This document shows positions 9,728 to 19,267 of a stretch of 64,000 bases of DNA, piece after piece (positions within the stretch are counted from its first letter, which is position 1; each line of letters starts with the position of its first letter). The stretch is from Planctomycetota bacterium (GTDB lineage Bacteria; Planctomycetota; Planctomycetia; Pirellulales; Pirellulaceae), in assembly GCA_026692865.1 (NCBI GenBank), contig JAPLNI010000031.1, positions 56,404-120,403 of the forward strand, given 5' to 3'. The translations under genes were made by a program, and so were the position numbers. The notes beneath the pieces were generated by a model that was given only the letters and a program-made list of their open reading frames with translations, was not told the DNA's origin and did not search any database.

Positions 9728-11007
9728 TATTCGTTCCCTTCCGTATGCAATACTTTTTGCAAGACTTCGTGGAACGCTTTCAGTACCTTATCGTCCGGTG
9801 CGGATTGGTATTTTTGTTCATAAGCACCTAAAAACACTTCTTCTGGTTGAATCCAATCGAGGGCGTTCTGATCCAGATTGGGATCCAGTAGATCGGTGTC
9901 GGCGTCGCTGCGAGGCGTGTCGATTTTGATCGATGCGAGACGGAGTGGCTTACCTTCGAGTGCTTGCTCGATTTTTCGTCTCCGAGTCGGGTCAGGTCCC
10001 TCTTCGCGCACTCGGACTTCAAGAAAAGGATGCTGCTCGGGCGGTAGCGTTTTATCTACGGGAAGCGATTCAAGTTGCTCAATAACTTCCGAAAGAATGG
10101 CAGAAGATTTTTCTGGAACCTTCAGCAATTGCACCGCACGCGGAACTAGAAGTTCTTCGGCAAGCAGGAGATCGCTATCCGAAAAGGTTAGCTTGATAAC
10201 TTGATGTCGATAATGACTTTCTGCAAACGAAAGCGGAATCGGGCTTCCACTATATCGGATGCGGCCGTGGTCAAATGATTGTGTTTTATGAAGGTGCCCA
10301 AGAGCAACGTAAGCAATATCGGGGCTAAATGTTGAAACGCCAATCGATTCTGATCCACCGATAATAATCCTGCGTTCCGAATCACGAGATTCGTCTCCAC
10401 CACTGACGTGGCAATGCCCCATGGCAATCAGTAAAGGTGTCGGCGAATGTTGAGACGCTAACTTCAAAGCCGCCTCCGTCACCTTGCGATAAAGTTCAAC
10501 AATGCCATCCAGGTATGGGTCTATAGCGACTTGGATATTAGCGTCTTGTACGTAAGGGACATCCGATGGACGCAAGAAAGGAACTGCTAAAACGATTGCA
10601 GCTACTTCTGCTTTTTCCTTACGAATGGGTATCAAAAATTTGTCGTATTCAATCTCGTTTTGATCGTTCCACAAAACGGTTCCAACGACATGAATATTCA
10701 TCGAGCAAAGCAAGGGTGCGGGGGCCTCTAATCGAGCTGCGGCATCGTGGTTTCCTGCCGTGAGGACGATTTGCATTTCGGGCAAAACAAGTGAAACCTT
10801 CGAAAGAAAATCATAGAGCCGTTTCTGGGAAACTGCGGATGGATTGATGGTGTCAAAGATATCTCCAGACACAATCATTACGTCTGGTCGATGCGATTCC
10901 AGCGAAGCAAGCAACCACTCAAAGAAACGAGCATGCTCAAAGTCGCGATCGAAACCGCAAAAGGATTGCCCAAGATGCCAGTCCGCCGTATGAAAAACCT
11001 TCAACAT
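9727..11007 (-). CDS. sbcD: SbcD, nuclease subunit of SbcCD
   Basis: A 426-residue calcineurin-like Mre11-family phosphoesterase. It has the metal-binding motifs DWHLG (9-13), VSGDIFD, GNHDAAAR, MGHCHVSG and LGHLH. It supplies the 3'-5' exonuclease and endonuclease activity of the SbcCD complex. The ATG at 11007 is chosen over a TTG three codons upstream because homologues start MLKxxHTADWH. The 5' side of the start is an exact tandem duplication of 18 bp, which may alter the leader. It is transcribed together with sbcC. Confidence 0.96.
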   Translation of the reverse strand: MLKVFHTADWHLGQSFCGFDRDFEHARFFEWLLASLESHRPDVMIVSGDIFDTINPSAVSQKRLYDFLSKVSLVLPEMQIVLTAGNHDAAARLEAPAPLLCSMNIHVVGTVLWNDQNEIEYDKFLIPIRKEKAEVAAIVLAVPFLRPSDVPYVQDANIQVAIDPYLDGIVELYRKVTEAALKLASQHSPTPLLIAMGHCHVSGGDESRDSERRIIIGGSESIGVSTFSPDIAYVALGHLHKTQSFDHGRIRYSGSPIPLSFAESHYRHQVIKLTFSDSDLLLAEELLVPRAVQLLKVPEKSSAILSEVIEQLESLPVDKTLPPEQHPFLEVRVREEGPDPTRRRKIEQALEGKPLRLASIKIDTPRSDADTDLLDPNLDQNALDWIQPEEVFLGAYEQKYQSAPDDKVLKAFHEVLQKVLHTEGNE

Positions 11008-11010
11008 AGA

Positions 11011-11046
11011 AATCAAGTACTAACTTATAATCAAGTACTAACTTAT
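11011..11046 (+). repeat. 18-bp perfect tandem duplication at the sbcD start
   Basis: AATCAAGTACTAACTTAT occurs twice head to tail, at 11011-11028 and 11029-11046. It ends four bases from the sbcD start codon on the minus strand, so it forms the 5' leader of sbcDC. Confidence 0.95.
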
Positions 11047-11116
11047 TGGGAGTTGCCCCGTGGCATAGGCTTCCAGCCTGTGAGCGAATGAACGGTTTTT
11101 ACATACTGGTAACCTA

Positions 11117-11260
11117 TTGCTTTGTCCAACTCAAAAATTGGGGTGGCTGAATTCGTAAGAATTCAGATGTGGATGGTAACAATGAAGAAAGCTGATGTTT
11201 TCAGATGTCTTACGACATCTGCTACGAGTACAAACCCCATTTTTCATCTGGATGAAGCAA
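11117..11260 (-). repeat. MITE-like palindromic repeat, copy 2
   Basis: An inverted copy of the family. It begins TTGCTTTGTCC and ends GGATGAAGCAA, which pair at 9 of 11 positions as terminal inverted repeats. It holds GAATTCGTAAGAATTC (11149-11164) and the near-perfect palindrome CAGATGTCTTACGACATCTG (11202-11221). It lies between sbcD and the Uma2 gene. Confidence 0.8.
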
Positions 11261-11278
11261 TCGTCTATATTTCGTTGA

Positions 11279-11929
11279 TCAGAATATCCGACTAAGCTCC
11301 AGAGTGAAATCCGCAAGAGCATCGCCACCGGAGACAGATGTTGGGTTGTCGAGTAGTTCAACAGGCTTGTTAGGTTGATAGATATGGACTTGTTTTAGGA
11401 TGGGGTCGATCAGCCAAGCCAATCGAACTCCACTATCGATGTATTCCTGCATCTTGTTCTTCAAAATTGCTACGCGGTCCGTTTCTGACCGCAATTCAAC
11501 GACGAAGTCCGGAGCGATATGAGGAAACCCTTTGCGGTCTTCTATTGCTATTGATTCCCATCGATTTACGTGAATCCACGCCGCATCTGGTGATCGCTTT
11601 GCTCCTCGCGGCAGGTTAAACAGTGCGGAACTGTCGAAAGACCAGCCGCCATGTTGCCGCGACCAAGCTGTCAGTTGATATGCAATCTCACTATTCTTGG
11701 ACGAATCTTCTGCGCCTGCTGGTGCCATGATAACAATCTCACCCGAGGAATCCTGTTCAACGGTTAGTTCTGGATTTTGGCTGACGAATTCATCGAAGCG
11801 GGCCAGCATCTGGTATTTGTTCTCGCCGATCCGAATGGGAAGCTCTGGCCCAAGCCCGATCGGAGATTCCGGAACCAATCCACAGGCTACTTCCGAGGCT
11901 GTTTCCAATGTGTTTAATGTTGTTGGCAT
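11279..11929 (-). CDS. Uma2 family endonuclease-like protein
   Basis: About 216 residues. The order SPDAAWIHVNRW, then APDFVVELRSETD, then KMQEYIDSGVRLAWLIDP is the PD-(D/E)xK fold pattern of the Uma2/DUF820 family, which is common and multi-copy in planctomycetes and cyanobacteria. The fold is that of restriction-type nucleases, but the biological role is not established. The ATG at 11929 is preferred, since an in-frame extension to 12058 adds 43 residues unlike the family. It is a single gene, with its promoter likely in the spacer shared with lemA. Confidence 0.87.
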   Translation of the reverse strand: MPTTLNTLETASEVACGLVPESPIGLGPELPIRIGENKYQMLARFDEFVSQNPELTVEQDSSGEIVIMAPAGAEDSSKNSEIAYQLTAWSRQHGGWSFDSSALFNLPRGAKRSPDAAWIHVNRWESIAIEDRKGFPHIAPDFVVELRSETDRVAILKNKMQEYIDSGVRLAWLIDPILKQVHIYQPNKPVELLDNPTSVSGGDALADFTLELSRIF

Positions 11930-12114
11930 AAGGCATTCCGCTTTTATTTGTGACTTCCCAAACCGCACATTGTAACATCCGCGTTCGTGAATAGCCAAAT
12001 TCCCGTGATCGACAACGGAGATCCTTTCAACTAGTATTACTGTCAGTCCAGGACGCATTTGAAGTTACTGGCGGTGGCGGTTTAGATCTCATCTTCCATA
12101 AGAAGGCAAGAACC

Positions 12115-12711
12115 ATGGGTATTGTTATCGGTCTGCTAATTTTTGGCGGCATACTCCTACTATTTTCGTTTTATCTTGTTTCGCTGTACAATAATTTGGT
12201 TGCTTTACGGAACCGATTCAAAAATGCGTTTGCGCAGATCGATGTGCAGCTTAAGCGTCGATACGATTTGATTCCTAACATTGTTGAGACTGCTAAAGCG
12301 TTTATGACTCACGAACGCGAAACGTTGGAAGCGGTTATCAACGCTCGAAACACGGCCATGTCAGCCGGCCAAAAGGCAGCCGCTAATCCTGGCGATCCAA
12401 GTGCAATGCAAAACTTGTCGACCGCTGAAGTTGCGTTGGCGGGTTCGATGACAAAGTTCTTGGGGCTTGCGGAAGCATATCCTGATTTGAAGTCGAATCA
12501 AAACATGTTGGCTGTGCAAGAAGAGCTAACCAGCACCGAAAACAAAGTTTCGTTCGCTAGACAAGCCTTCAATGATGCTGTCGCGACCTATAACACGGCT
12601 TGCGAATCTTTCCCGGGCAACTTGGTTGCTGGATTTGGAAGATTCGAACGAGCAAGCTTCTTCGAGATCACGGCTCAGCAAGAGCGAGAAGCAGTCAAAG
12701 TCTCCTTCTAA
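12115..12711 (+). CDS. LemA family protein
   Basis: A 198-residue protein with an N-terminal membrane segment (IGLLIFGGILLLFSFYLVSL) followed by the LemA helical core: SLYNNLVALRNRFKNAFAQI, QLKRRYDLIPNIVETAKAF and the C-terminal FARQAFNDAVATYN. LemA proteins are membrane-anchored helical bundles with their bulk exposed outside the cytoplasm. Their role is not firmly known, but they commonly occur next to M48 metalloproteases, as here. Length is typical. It is the first gene of a two-gene unit with the downstream protease. Confidence 0.92.
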   Translation: MGIVIGLLIFGGILLLFSFYLVSLYNNLVALRNRFKNAFAQIDVQLKRRYDLIPNIVETAKAFMTHERETLEAVINARNTAMSAGQKAAANPGDPSAMQNLSTAEVALAGSMTKFLGLAEAYPDLKSNQNMLAVQEELTSTENKVSFARQAFNDAVATYNTACESFPGNLVAGFGRFERASFFEITAQQEREAVKVSF

Positions 12712-12743
12712 AGCAAGCTGCGAGATAAAAAGTACCGTAGGCT

Positions 12744-12802
12744 GGGACCATTGTCCCGGCCTGTTTATTGTTCGGGACATATTTGTTCGGGACAGTGGTC
12801 CC
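12744..12802 (+). repeat. Paired GGGAC hairpins in the lemA-M48 spacer
   Basis: Two short hairpins with the same stem occur 45 bp apart: GGGACCATTGTCCC (12744-12757) and GGGACAGTGGTCCC (12789-12802). The decamer GTTCGGGACA also occurs twice between them. They may tune expression of the second gene or be a fossil repeat. Confidence 0.7.
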
Positions 12803-12843
12803 AAACTACCACTTGGCGAGTTGTACTTTGACGAGGATTAGCT

Positions 12844-14886
12844 GTGGATTTTTTTGACCATCAAGAGCAAGCACGTCGAAATACGGTGTTGCTAACGATC
12901 TATTTCGCGATTGCGATTATCTTGATCATTGCGAGTGTCTATTTTGCTCTTCTGGGTATTCTCGTCTTTAGCACAAAGGATACAGACCAACCGATTCAAT
13001 TCGGTGGCTGGCATCCCGAATTGCTCGGAAGCGTCATCGTTGTTGTCGGCATCATCATCGCAACTGGAAGTCTCTATAAGATTTGGATGCTGGGTGGACA
13101 CGGCGAAACTGTGGCGATCTCTTTGGGTGGAGTCAAAGTCCCGGCAAATACGACTGCTTTGGAAGAACGAATCTTGCTGAACGTCGTCGAAGAAATGGCG
13201 CTCGCATCGGGGACTCCTGTTCCTCCAGTTTATATCCTTGAAGACGAAAATGGCATCAACGCATTTGCTGCGGGGACCAGTCCACAGAATGCGGTGATTG
13301 GTGTGACCCGAGGAGCAATCACAACGCTTAGTCGCGATGAGTTGCAGGGGGTGATTGCCCATGAGTTCAGCCACATTCTCAACGGTGACATGAAACTGAA
13401 TTTGCGTTTGATGGGGTTGCTTCACGGCATTCTTTTGATCGCGCTGATCGGATTTTTGTTTATTCGATATTTGAGTATGTCTTCCTTCCGCGGCTCTTCC
13501 AATCGCGATGATAGCAAGGGAGCGGCGGGGATCATGGCTGCCTTGTTCGTGGCTGGATCGGCGTTGATCGTGATTGGCTATATCGGCGTTTTCTTTGCGA
13601 ACATGATCAAGTCTGCCGTTTCGCGTCAACGAGAATTCTTAGCCGATGCGTCCGCAGTTCAGTTCACACGAAACCCGAATGGAATTTCTGACGCGTTGAA
13701 ACGTATCGGTGGCTGGAAGCAGCACGCGCGGCTTACGAATGCAAGAGCTAGCGAGTCGAGTCACATGTATTTTGGTGAAGGAGTCTCGTCGTTCTTGTTT
13801 GCGACGCATCCACCATTGCCAATGCGAATCAAGCGAATTGAGCCAAATTTTAAGGGGGTCTTTTCAAAGACCGAGCCTGTGACGCATACGGTCTCCGAAT
13901 TGATCGATCCCAATTCACTTGCAATGGCAAGAGCGTCTTTTGCAGGCGGATCAACAGCGACTAGTTCCATCGTATCCGGTGGAGCGCGACCACTGGGAGC
14001 AACTGGCGGAGTCCATCGAGCGGCTTTGGCTGGTGCGGATCAGCATGAACGGCAACCGGAGCAAGCAGTGAACCACATTGGTGAGCCTCGTCCAGAACAT
14101 CTTGCTCATGCCCACAACTTGGTCGACGAGTTGGTCCCAATACTATCGGAAGATATCCGCGATCCTCTTGGGGCTGTCGCGATCATCTACGCGCTCTTGC
14201 TTGCCCCGAGTTCCGATCCAATTCGGGCAAAGCAATTGGAAACGATTCAAATACAAGCTGACCTTCGTATCAACCATGAGCTCAGTCGAGTCATCAATCA
14301 GGTCGAGCTCTTAGAAGACGAGCAACGACTACCGCTCGCCTGCTTGGCCTTGCCCGCGCTACATCAAATGTCTCCTAAGCAAGTTATGGCGTTTCGTAAA
14401 ACGGTACGTGCCTTGATTGAAGCGGATCGCAAATGGACCATTTTTGAGTTTGCAATTCAAAGGTTTATAACCAAGCGGCTGGTGAATCGCTTGGATGATA
14501 ACGGGCAATCCAAAAGTGATTCGAAAGCCGAGCAAGCGTTACCTAGTGCATTTCAGGTCGTCCTTTCCGCTCTCGCCTACGTTGGAAGCGACGCGGATCA
14601 CGCAGCCAATTCGTTTGCGATTGGGCTAAAGCAGTCGCGGTTTGTTGGCAAAACGATAACTATTTTGCCACGCGAGAATTGCACTTTGAAAGCTCTGGAT
14701 GCCGCCTTGGATGTACTGGAAAAATCCAATGGATCGACAAAAAGGGGAATGTTAGCTGCGTTTTCCGCCTGCATTGCAGCCGATAGGAAGGTAGAACTGA
14801 GCGAACTGGAGCTTTTGCGAGTAATTGCCGACGCCCTTGGATGCCCGATGCCACCCATCCTCGAGGAAACACTTGCCGCAGGCTAA
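12844..14886 (+). CDS. M48 family membrane metalloprotease with C-terminal extension
   Basis: A 680-residue protein. Two N-terminal membrane segments (about 15-42 and 60-83) are followed by the protease domain with HEFSHILNGD (zinc motif at 173-177), two more membrane segments and REFLADASAV, whose Glu is the third zinc ligand. This is the HtpX/M48B layout for membrane protein quality control. The region beyond about residue 420 is long for HtpX. It ends in a segment (MLAAFSACIAADRKVELSELELLRVIADALG) that looks like a TerB-type helical domain. The start is GTG at 12844. It probably acts with the LemA protein upstream. Confidence 0.9.
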   Translation: MDFFDHQEQARRNTVLLTIYFAIAIILIIASVYFALLGILVFSTKDTDQPIQFGGWHPELLGSVIVVVGIIIATGSLYKIWMLGGHGETVAISLGGVKVPANTTALEERILLNVVEEMALASGTPVPPVYILEDENGINAFAAGTSPQNAVIGVTRGAITTLSRDELQGVIAHEFSHILNGDMKLNLRLMGLLHGILLIALIGFLFIRYLSMSSFRGSSNRDDSKGAAGIMAALFVAGSALIVIGYIGVFFANMIKSAVSRQREFLADASAVQFTRNPNGISDALKRIGGWKQHARLTNARASESSHMYFGEGVSSFLFATHPPLPMRIKRIEPNFKGVFSKTEPVTHTVSELIDPNSLAMARASFAGGSTATSSIVSGGARPLGATGGVHRAALAGADQHERQPEQAVNHIGEPRPEHLAHAHNLVDELVPILSEDIRDPLGAVAIIYALLLAPSSDPIRAKQLETIQIQADLRINHELSRVINQVELLEDEQRLPLACLALPALHQMSPKQVMAFRKTVRALIEADRKWTIFEFAIQRFITKRLVNRLDDNGQSKSDSKAEQALPSAFQVVLSALAYVGSDADHAANSFAIGLKQSRFVGKTITILPRENCTLKALDAALDVLEKSNGSTKRGMLAAFSACIAADRKVELSELELLRVIADALGCPMPPILEETLAAG

Positions 14887-14972
14887 GAATTGAAAGTATA
14901 CTACGCTTGTTGTGATCCCACCTTTCACTTTCTCGCGAACCTCCCCGGTTCGACTTAGTAGGCTTCCCAATC

Positions 14973-17687
14973 ATGGCGTTGATCTGTTCACCGCTGAGGT
15001 CCTCGATTCAGGCTTTTAGATGCTCGTATGCATCTTCGTGGCTTGCTGTTATTTTGTTCCTCGCCTTTCTTGTGTCAATTACTGGGACCGTTTGGGCTGA
15101 AGCCGAGAAATCGGTCACTGCGGACAAGGTCCATTTTTTCGAAACCAAAGTCCGCCCGGTTTTGGTCCAGCACTGCTACGACTGCCACGGAGCCGACGAG
15201 GCAAATCGAGGCGGTGACTTTCGTTTGGATACGCCCAGCAGCATGCTCAGCGGTGGTTCTCAAGGTCCAGCGATCGTCAAAGGGGAGCCCAGTAAGAGCC
15301 GACTCGTTCGAGCCATTGAGTACGACGATTCGGAACTGCAAATGCCACCGGAGGGAAAGCTGACGCAAGAAGAGATCGATTCGATCAAGCAATGGATACA
15401 AGACGGAGCAGAAGACCCGCGGCCTGATGTGCCCGTCGCAACAACACACAAAAGCAGCTTCTCCGATCGACAGTCGCAAGCGAAATCGCACTGGGCATAC
15501 CAGGCTTTCATCGACGAACCAGTCAAGCAAGAAGATGTCGGTCTCAGCTCGATGGATCTTTCCAAGGAAATAGATAAACGTGTCGCAAGGAAGCTCACGA
15601 AGAACAACTTGAAGTTTTCACCGCTTGCCAATCGCAGAACATTGATTCGACGTCTCTATGTTGATCTTACCGGTCTGCCTCCTACCTTCGAGCAAATCGA
15701 GAAATTCTTAAGCGACAAAGGAGAAGACTGGTACGAGAGATTGGTTTCGGAATTGCTCGATTCAGCTACATTTGGCGAACGTATGGCTCGACGTTGGATG
15801 GATGTGGCAAGGTATGCAGATAACAAAGGCTACGTCTTTAAGGAAGATCGTGAGTATCCCTATGCTTATCGATATCGCGATTGGCTCATTAGGGCGTTCA
15901 ATACGGATTTGCCGTACGATGAATTCCTGAAGTATCAAATCATCGCCGACCAATTAGATCCTGATAACTCCAAGGGGCATTTGGATGCGATGGGAATGTT
16001 GACGTTGGGGCGTCGCTTTCTGAATAACAAGAACGATGTTGCCGATGATCGCATCGATGTTGTGTCACGAGGATTTCTTGGAATCACCGTTGCGTGCGCT
16101 CGCTGTCATGATCACAAATTCGATCCGGTTTCGGCAGCGGATTACTATTCGATGCGAGCCGCTTTTGTAGGAAGCGAAGAGCCAGGTGGAGACCCTTCGC
16201 CGCTTCGCATGGTCGACAAGCCAAAGCAGGATAAAGTCTTCGTGTTTCTTCGCGGTAACCAAGCCAATCGAGGTCCCGATGTCGAGCGAAAGTTCTTAAC
16301 CGGAATCTTGGGCGACGTCGCACCGAAGATGTCGACCGGTAGTGGGCGATTCGAAATGGCTCGATCCATGGTCGAAGATTGCAAGACACTCACCGCCCGA
16401 GTCTACGTCAATCGCCTGTGGACTTGGATCACGGGACAACCCATTGTCGACACGCCTAGCGACTTTGGACTGCGCTGCGAAGCTCCGGTGCAACACGATG
16501 TTTTAGATCTCATGGCATCTAACTTTATTCGCGAAGGTTGGAGTACGAAAAGGCTGATCCAAGCGATTGTTTTGACACGCACTTACAAACAGCAAAGCAG
16601 CCATGGCGAAGATGCGTATGCGATCGATCCTGAGAATCGCTATTATTGGAAAGCCAAACGACGCCGCATGGATTTTGAAACTTTTCGGGATGCTTTGCTG
16701 TTAGCCACTGGCACGATTGATCAAACGGTAGGTGGCCCAAGCGTTAAGATTGATTCGGCCCCTTTCCCAGATCGACGTACGCTTTATGCCTATATCGATC
16801 GCCAGAATTTGCCATCACTTTTCCGCACGTTTGACTTTGCTTCGCCAGATGCCCACGTTGCTCAACGAAATGAAACCACCGTTCCTCAGCAAGGATTGGT
16901 GTTAATGAACAGCGACATCATGATGAATCTACTCGATGGCTTCACGAAAACAGAGACTCCCAATAAGGAAGCCTCGGATGCAAAGTCAGCCGATACAGTT
17001 GGAGATTTATTCAAACGCATTTTGGCCAGGGCTCCTACTGCCGTTGAACGTAAAGCGATAGTTGACTTCTGTCAAAACGCAATCGTTGAGATTCCGATGA
17101 CTCCCGAGAATACTTGGAATTATGGTTACGGCGCACTTAACACGGAATTGAATCGCATCGAAGCGTTCCAAAAGCTTCCAATGTTCAGCGGGAAAAGCTG
17201 GATGGGCTCTGACGGAAAGCGACCTGATAAAGATCTTGGATGGGCCAGCCTATCGGCTGAGGGTGGACACTCGGGAGCGGGTCTTGATCGATGCGTCATT
17301 CGTCGGTGGGTTGCTCCCCGAGACGGCAAAGTAAACATCCGAGGCAAGCTAGAACACCCGTCAGAAAAAGGGGACGGTGTGCGCGGCATCGTCATCGCAA
17401 ATCAAGATCAAGTCCTCGGCACTTGGGAAGTTTTCCACAGTGACACTCAAGCCAAGACCAAACCGTTTAGCATCAAGAAAGGCGAGACGATTGATTTTGT
17501 TATCGATGCAAAAGAGAACCCTAGCAACGATAGTTTCAAGTGGAATTGCCAAGTTCAATATGAGCAAGATCCACTTACTTACGATAGTAGCAAGCACTTT
17601 ATGCAGACAGTTCCACGATCACTCGATCGATGGCAACAAGCCGCTCAAATGCTTCTTCTCTCAAATGAATTTTGCTTTGTAGATTAA
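14973..17687 (+). CDS. PSCyt/DUF1549/DUF1553 planctomycete cytochrome-type protein
   Basis: A 904-residue exported protein. A signal-like segment (VILFLAFLVSITGTVWAEA) is followed by a PSCyt1 domain with CYDCH, a haem-c motif, then DUF1549 (LYVDLTGLPPTFEQ, FGERMARRWMDVARYADNKG and CARCHDHKFDPV with a second CxxCH), then DUF1553 (RVYVNRLWTWITGQPIVDTPSDFG). Residues about 726-863 form an apparent beta-rich insertion (DLGWASLSAEGGHS, EHPSEKGDGVRGIV) near the C-terminus. Such proteins nearly always pair with a DUF1501 protein, as here. They are abundant in planctomycetes and thought to act outside the cytoplasm, possibly in polysaccharide use. The precise reaction is unknown. Confidence 0.9.
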   Translation: MALICSPLRSSIQAFRCSYASSWLAVILFLAFLVSITGTVWAEAEKSVTADKVHFFETKVRPVLVQHCYDCHGADEANRGGDFRLDTPSSMLSGGSQGPAIVKGEPSKSRLVRAIEYDDSELQMPPEGKLTQEEIDSIKQWIQDGAEDPRPDVPVATTHKSSFSDRQSQAKSHWAYQAFIDEPVKQEDVGLSSMDLSKEIDKRVARKLTKNNLKFSPLANRRTLIRRLYVDLTGLPPTFEQIEKFLSDKGEDWYERLVSELLDSATFGERMARRWMDVARYADNKGYVFKEDREYPYAYRYRDWLIRAFNTDLPYDEFLKYQIIADQLDPDNSKGHLDAMGMLTLGRRFLNNKNDVADDRIDVVSRGFLGITVACARCHDHKFDPVSAADYYSMRAAFVGSEEPGGDPSPLRMVDKPKQDKVFVFLRGNQANRGPDVERKFLTGILGDVAPKMSTGSGRFEMARSMVEDCKTLTARVYVNRLWTWITGQPIVDTPSDFGLRCEAPVQHDVLDLMASNFIREGWSTKRLIQAIVLTRTYKQQSSHGEDAYAIDPENRYYWKAKRRRMDFETFRDALLLATGTIDQTVGGPSVKIDSAPFPDRRTLYAYIDRQNLPSLFRTFDFASPDAHVAQRNETTVPQQGLVLMNSDIMMNLLDGFTKTETPNKEASDAKSADTVGDLFKRILARAPTAVERKAIVDFCQNAIVEIPMTPENTWNYGYGALNTELNRIEAFQKLPMFSGKSWMGSDGKRPDKDLGWASLSAEGGHSGAGLDRCVIRRWVAPRDGKVNIRGKLEHPSEKGDGVRGIVIANQDQVLGTWEVFHSDTQAKTKPFSIKKGETIDFVIDAKENPSNDSFKWNCQVQYEQDPLTYDSSKHFMQTVPRSLDRWQQAAQMLLLSNEFCFVD

Positions 17688-17703
17688 TAACACTAGCTGG
17701 CGC

Positions 17704-17808
17704 GTTTTGAAGTGGCATACTTTTTAGTGCCGAAGGATACAAACAGGGACTTTCGCCCCCGGCAAAAGGCTGTCGCCCCTTCCGGGGCTAGATGTGCAAC
17801 TTCAAAAC
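17704..17808 (+). repeat. Inverted repeat between the PSCyt and DUF1501 genes
   Basis: GTTTTGAAGT (17704-17713) is mirrored by ACTTCAAAAC (17799-17808). The inner part is GC-rich, and CTGGCGCG occurs beside both arms. It sits inside a likely operon and might attenuate or process the transcript. Confidence 0.65.
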
Positions 17809-17851
17809 TGGCGCGTCGCGTTAGATTTTTGTTTTTAAGACTGAATAAACT

Positions 17852-19267
17852 ATGTATCCAATGAATCGACGTTCGATGCTTTCGCAATGCGGTATGGGCT
17901 TAGGCGCTTTGTCGTTGCCTGGATTGCTGGACGTTGCATCTGCTGATAGTAAGCCAAGCAGTAATCCACTTTTGCCCAAACCCTCGCACTTCCCCGCAAA
18001 AGCTAAGCATGTCATCCACATCTTTGCTAACGGAGGGCCTTCGCAAGTAGATACTTGGGATCCTAAGGAAGCGTTGCAAAAGTATGCGGGACAAGAGATG
18101 CCCGGAGGCTCGCCAAAGACGGAACGAAAAACAGGAAACATCTACCCATCTCCCTTCAAGTTTGATCGCTACGGCGAAAGCGGAATCGATTGCAGCGAAC
18201 TGTTTGCGAAGACGGCGAGTGCTCATGCTGACAAGTTATGCGTTATTCGCTCTATGTATGCAGATGTACCGAATCACGAGCCATCGCTTTTGCTCATGAA
18301 TACGGGCGAAGCAAGATTGGTCCGTCCAAGCCTTGGGTCATGGCTTACTTATGGTCTTGGAAGCGAAAATCTGAATTTGCCTTCGTTTATCGCGATGTGT
18401 CCTGGCGGGTATCCCATTCAGGAATCGCAAAATTGGCAATCGGGATTTCTTCCTGGGATTTTTCAAGGCACCTATGTTGATCCCAAGAAGAGCGAGGCCA
18501 AAGACTTAATCGACTACGTGACAAATAATCGGATGACCTTCGATGGGCAACGTAAAGCTCTTGACCTGCTTGCGATGCTTAACGCGGATCATCAAAAATC
18601 TCGCCAAGAAGATCCACTCATCGAAGCGAGAATTCAATCGATGGAGCTGGCCTATCGAATGCAAAGCGAAGCGACCGACGCGTTTGATACATCCAAGGAA
18701 CCCAAGCATATCCTTGACATGTACGGACCAGGGGTTCAAGCCAAACAAGCTCTTATTGCAAGACGATTAGTTCAGCGTGGAGTCAGAATGGTTCAGCTCT
18801 GGCATGGCGAGGGGCAACCTTGGGATAGTCATGATCACATCGAACGTGAGCATCGCAAACTGGCTCAGGAGAGTGATCAGGCGATAGCGGCGTTGCTTAC
18901 TGATTTGCAGCAACAGGGCCTTCTCGATGAAACGCTGATCATCTGGGGTGGCGAGTTTGGCCGTACACCAACGGTAGAACTACCAAAGGAAGGATCCAAC
19001 AAGGGGACGCTCAGCGGACGTGACCACAATCATTATGGATTTACCATGTGGATGGCCGGCGGCGGAGTCAAAGGGGGGCAAATGTACGGCGCCACAGACG
19101 AGTTTGGGTTCAAAGCCGTTGAGAAGCGAGCCCACGTTCACGATCTTCATGCAACCATCTTGCAGCTGATGGGATTTGATCATACGAAGCTAACCTATCG
19201 CAGCGCGGGTCGAGACTTCCGTTTGACTGACGTTCACGGACGAGTCATCCACGATTGGATTGCTTAG
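17852..19267 (+). CDS. DUF1501 family exported protein
   Basis: A 471-residue protein of the sulfatase-like DUF1501 family. The N-terminus ([19 protein letters not shown]) has a twin-arginine and a hydrophobic stretch, consistent with Tat export. Family landmarks include [40 protein letters not shown] and [21 protein letters not shown]. It is the standard partner of the preceding PSCyt/DUF1549/DUF1553 protein. The catalytic role is not established. The ATG at 17852 or 17861 both give a usable signal. Its stop overlaps the stop of queC by a few bases in convergent orientation. Confidence 0.93.
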   Translation: MYPMNRRSMLSQCGMGLGALSLPGLLDVASADSKPSSNPLLPKPSHFPAKAKHVIHIFANGGPSQVDTWDPKEALQKYAGQEMPGGSPKTERKTGNIYPSPFKFDRYGESGIDCSELFAKTASAHADKLCVIRSMYADVPNHEPSLLLMNTGEARLVRPSLGSWLTYGLGSENLNLPSFIAMCPGGYPIQESQNWQSGFLPGIFQGTYVDPKKSEAKDLIDYVTNNRMTFDGQRKALDLLAMLNADHQKSRQEDPLIEARIQSMELAYRMQSEATDAFDTSKEPKHILDMYGPGVQAKQALIARRLVQRGVRMVQLWHGEGQPWDSHDHIEREHRKLAQESDQAIAALLTDLQQQGLLDETLIIWGGEFGRTPTVELPKEGSNKGTLSGRDHNHYGFTMWMAGGGVKGGQMYGATDEFGFKAVEKRAHVHDLHATILQLMGFDHTKLTYRSAGRDFRLTDVHGRVIHDWIA

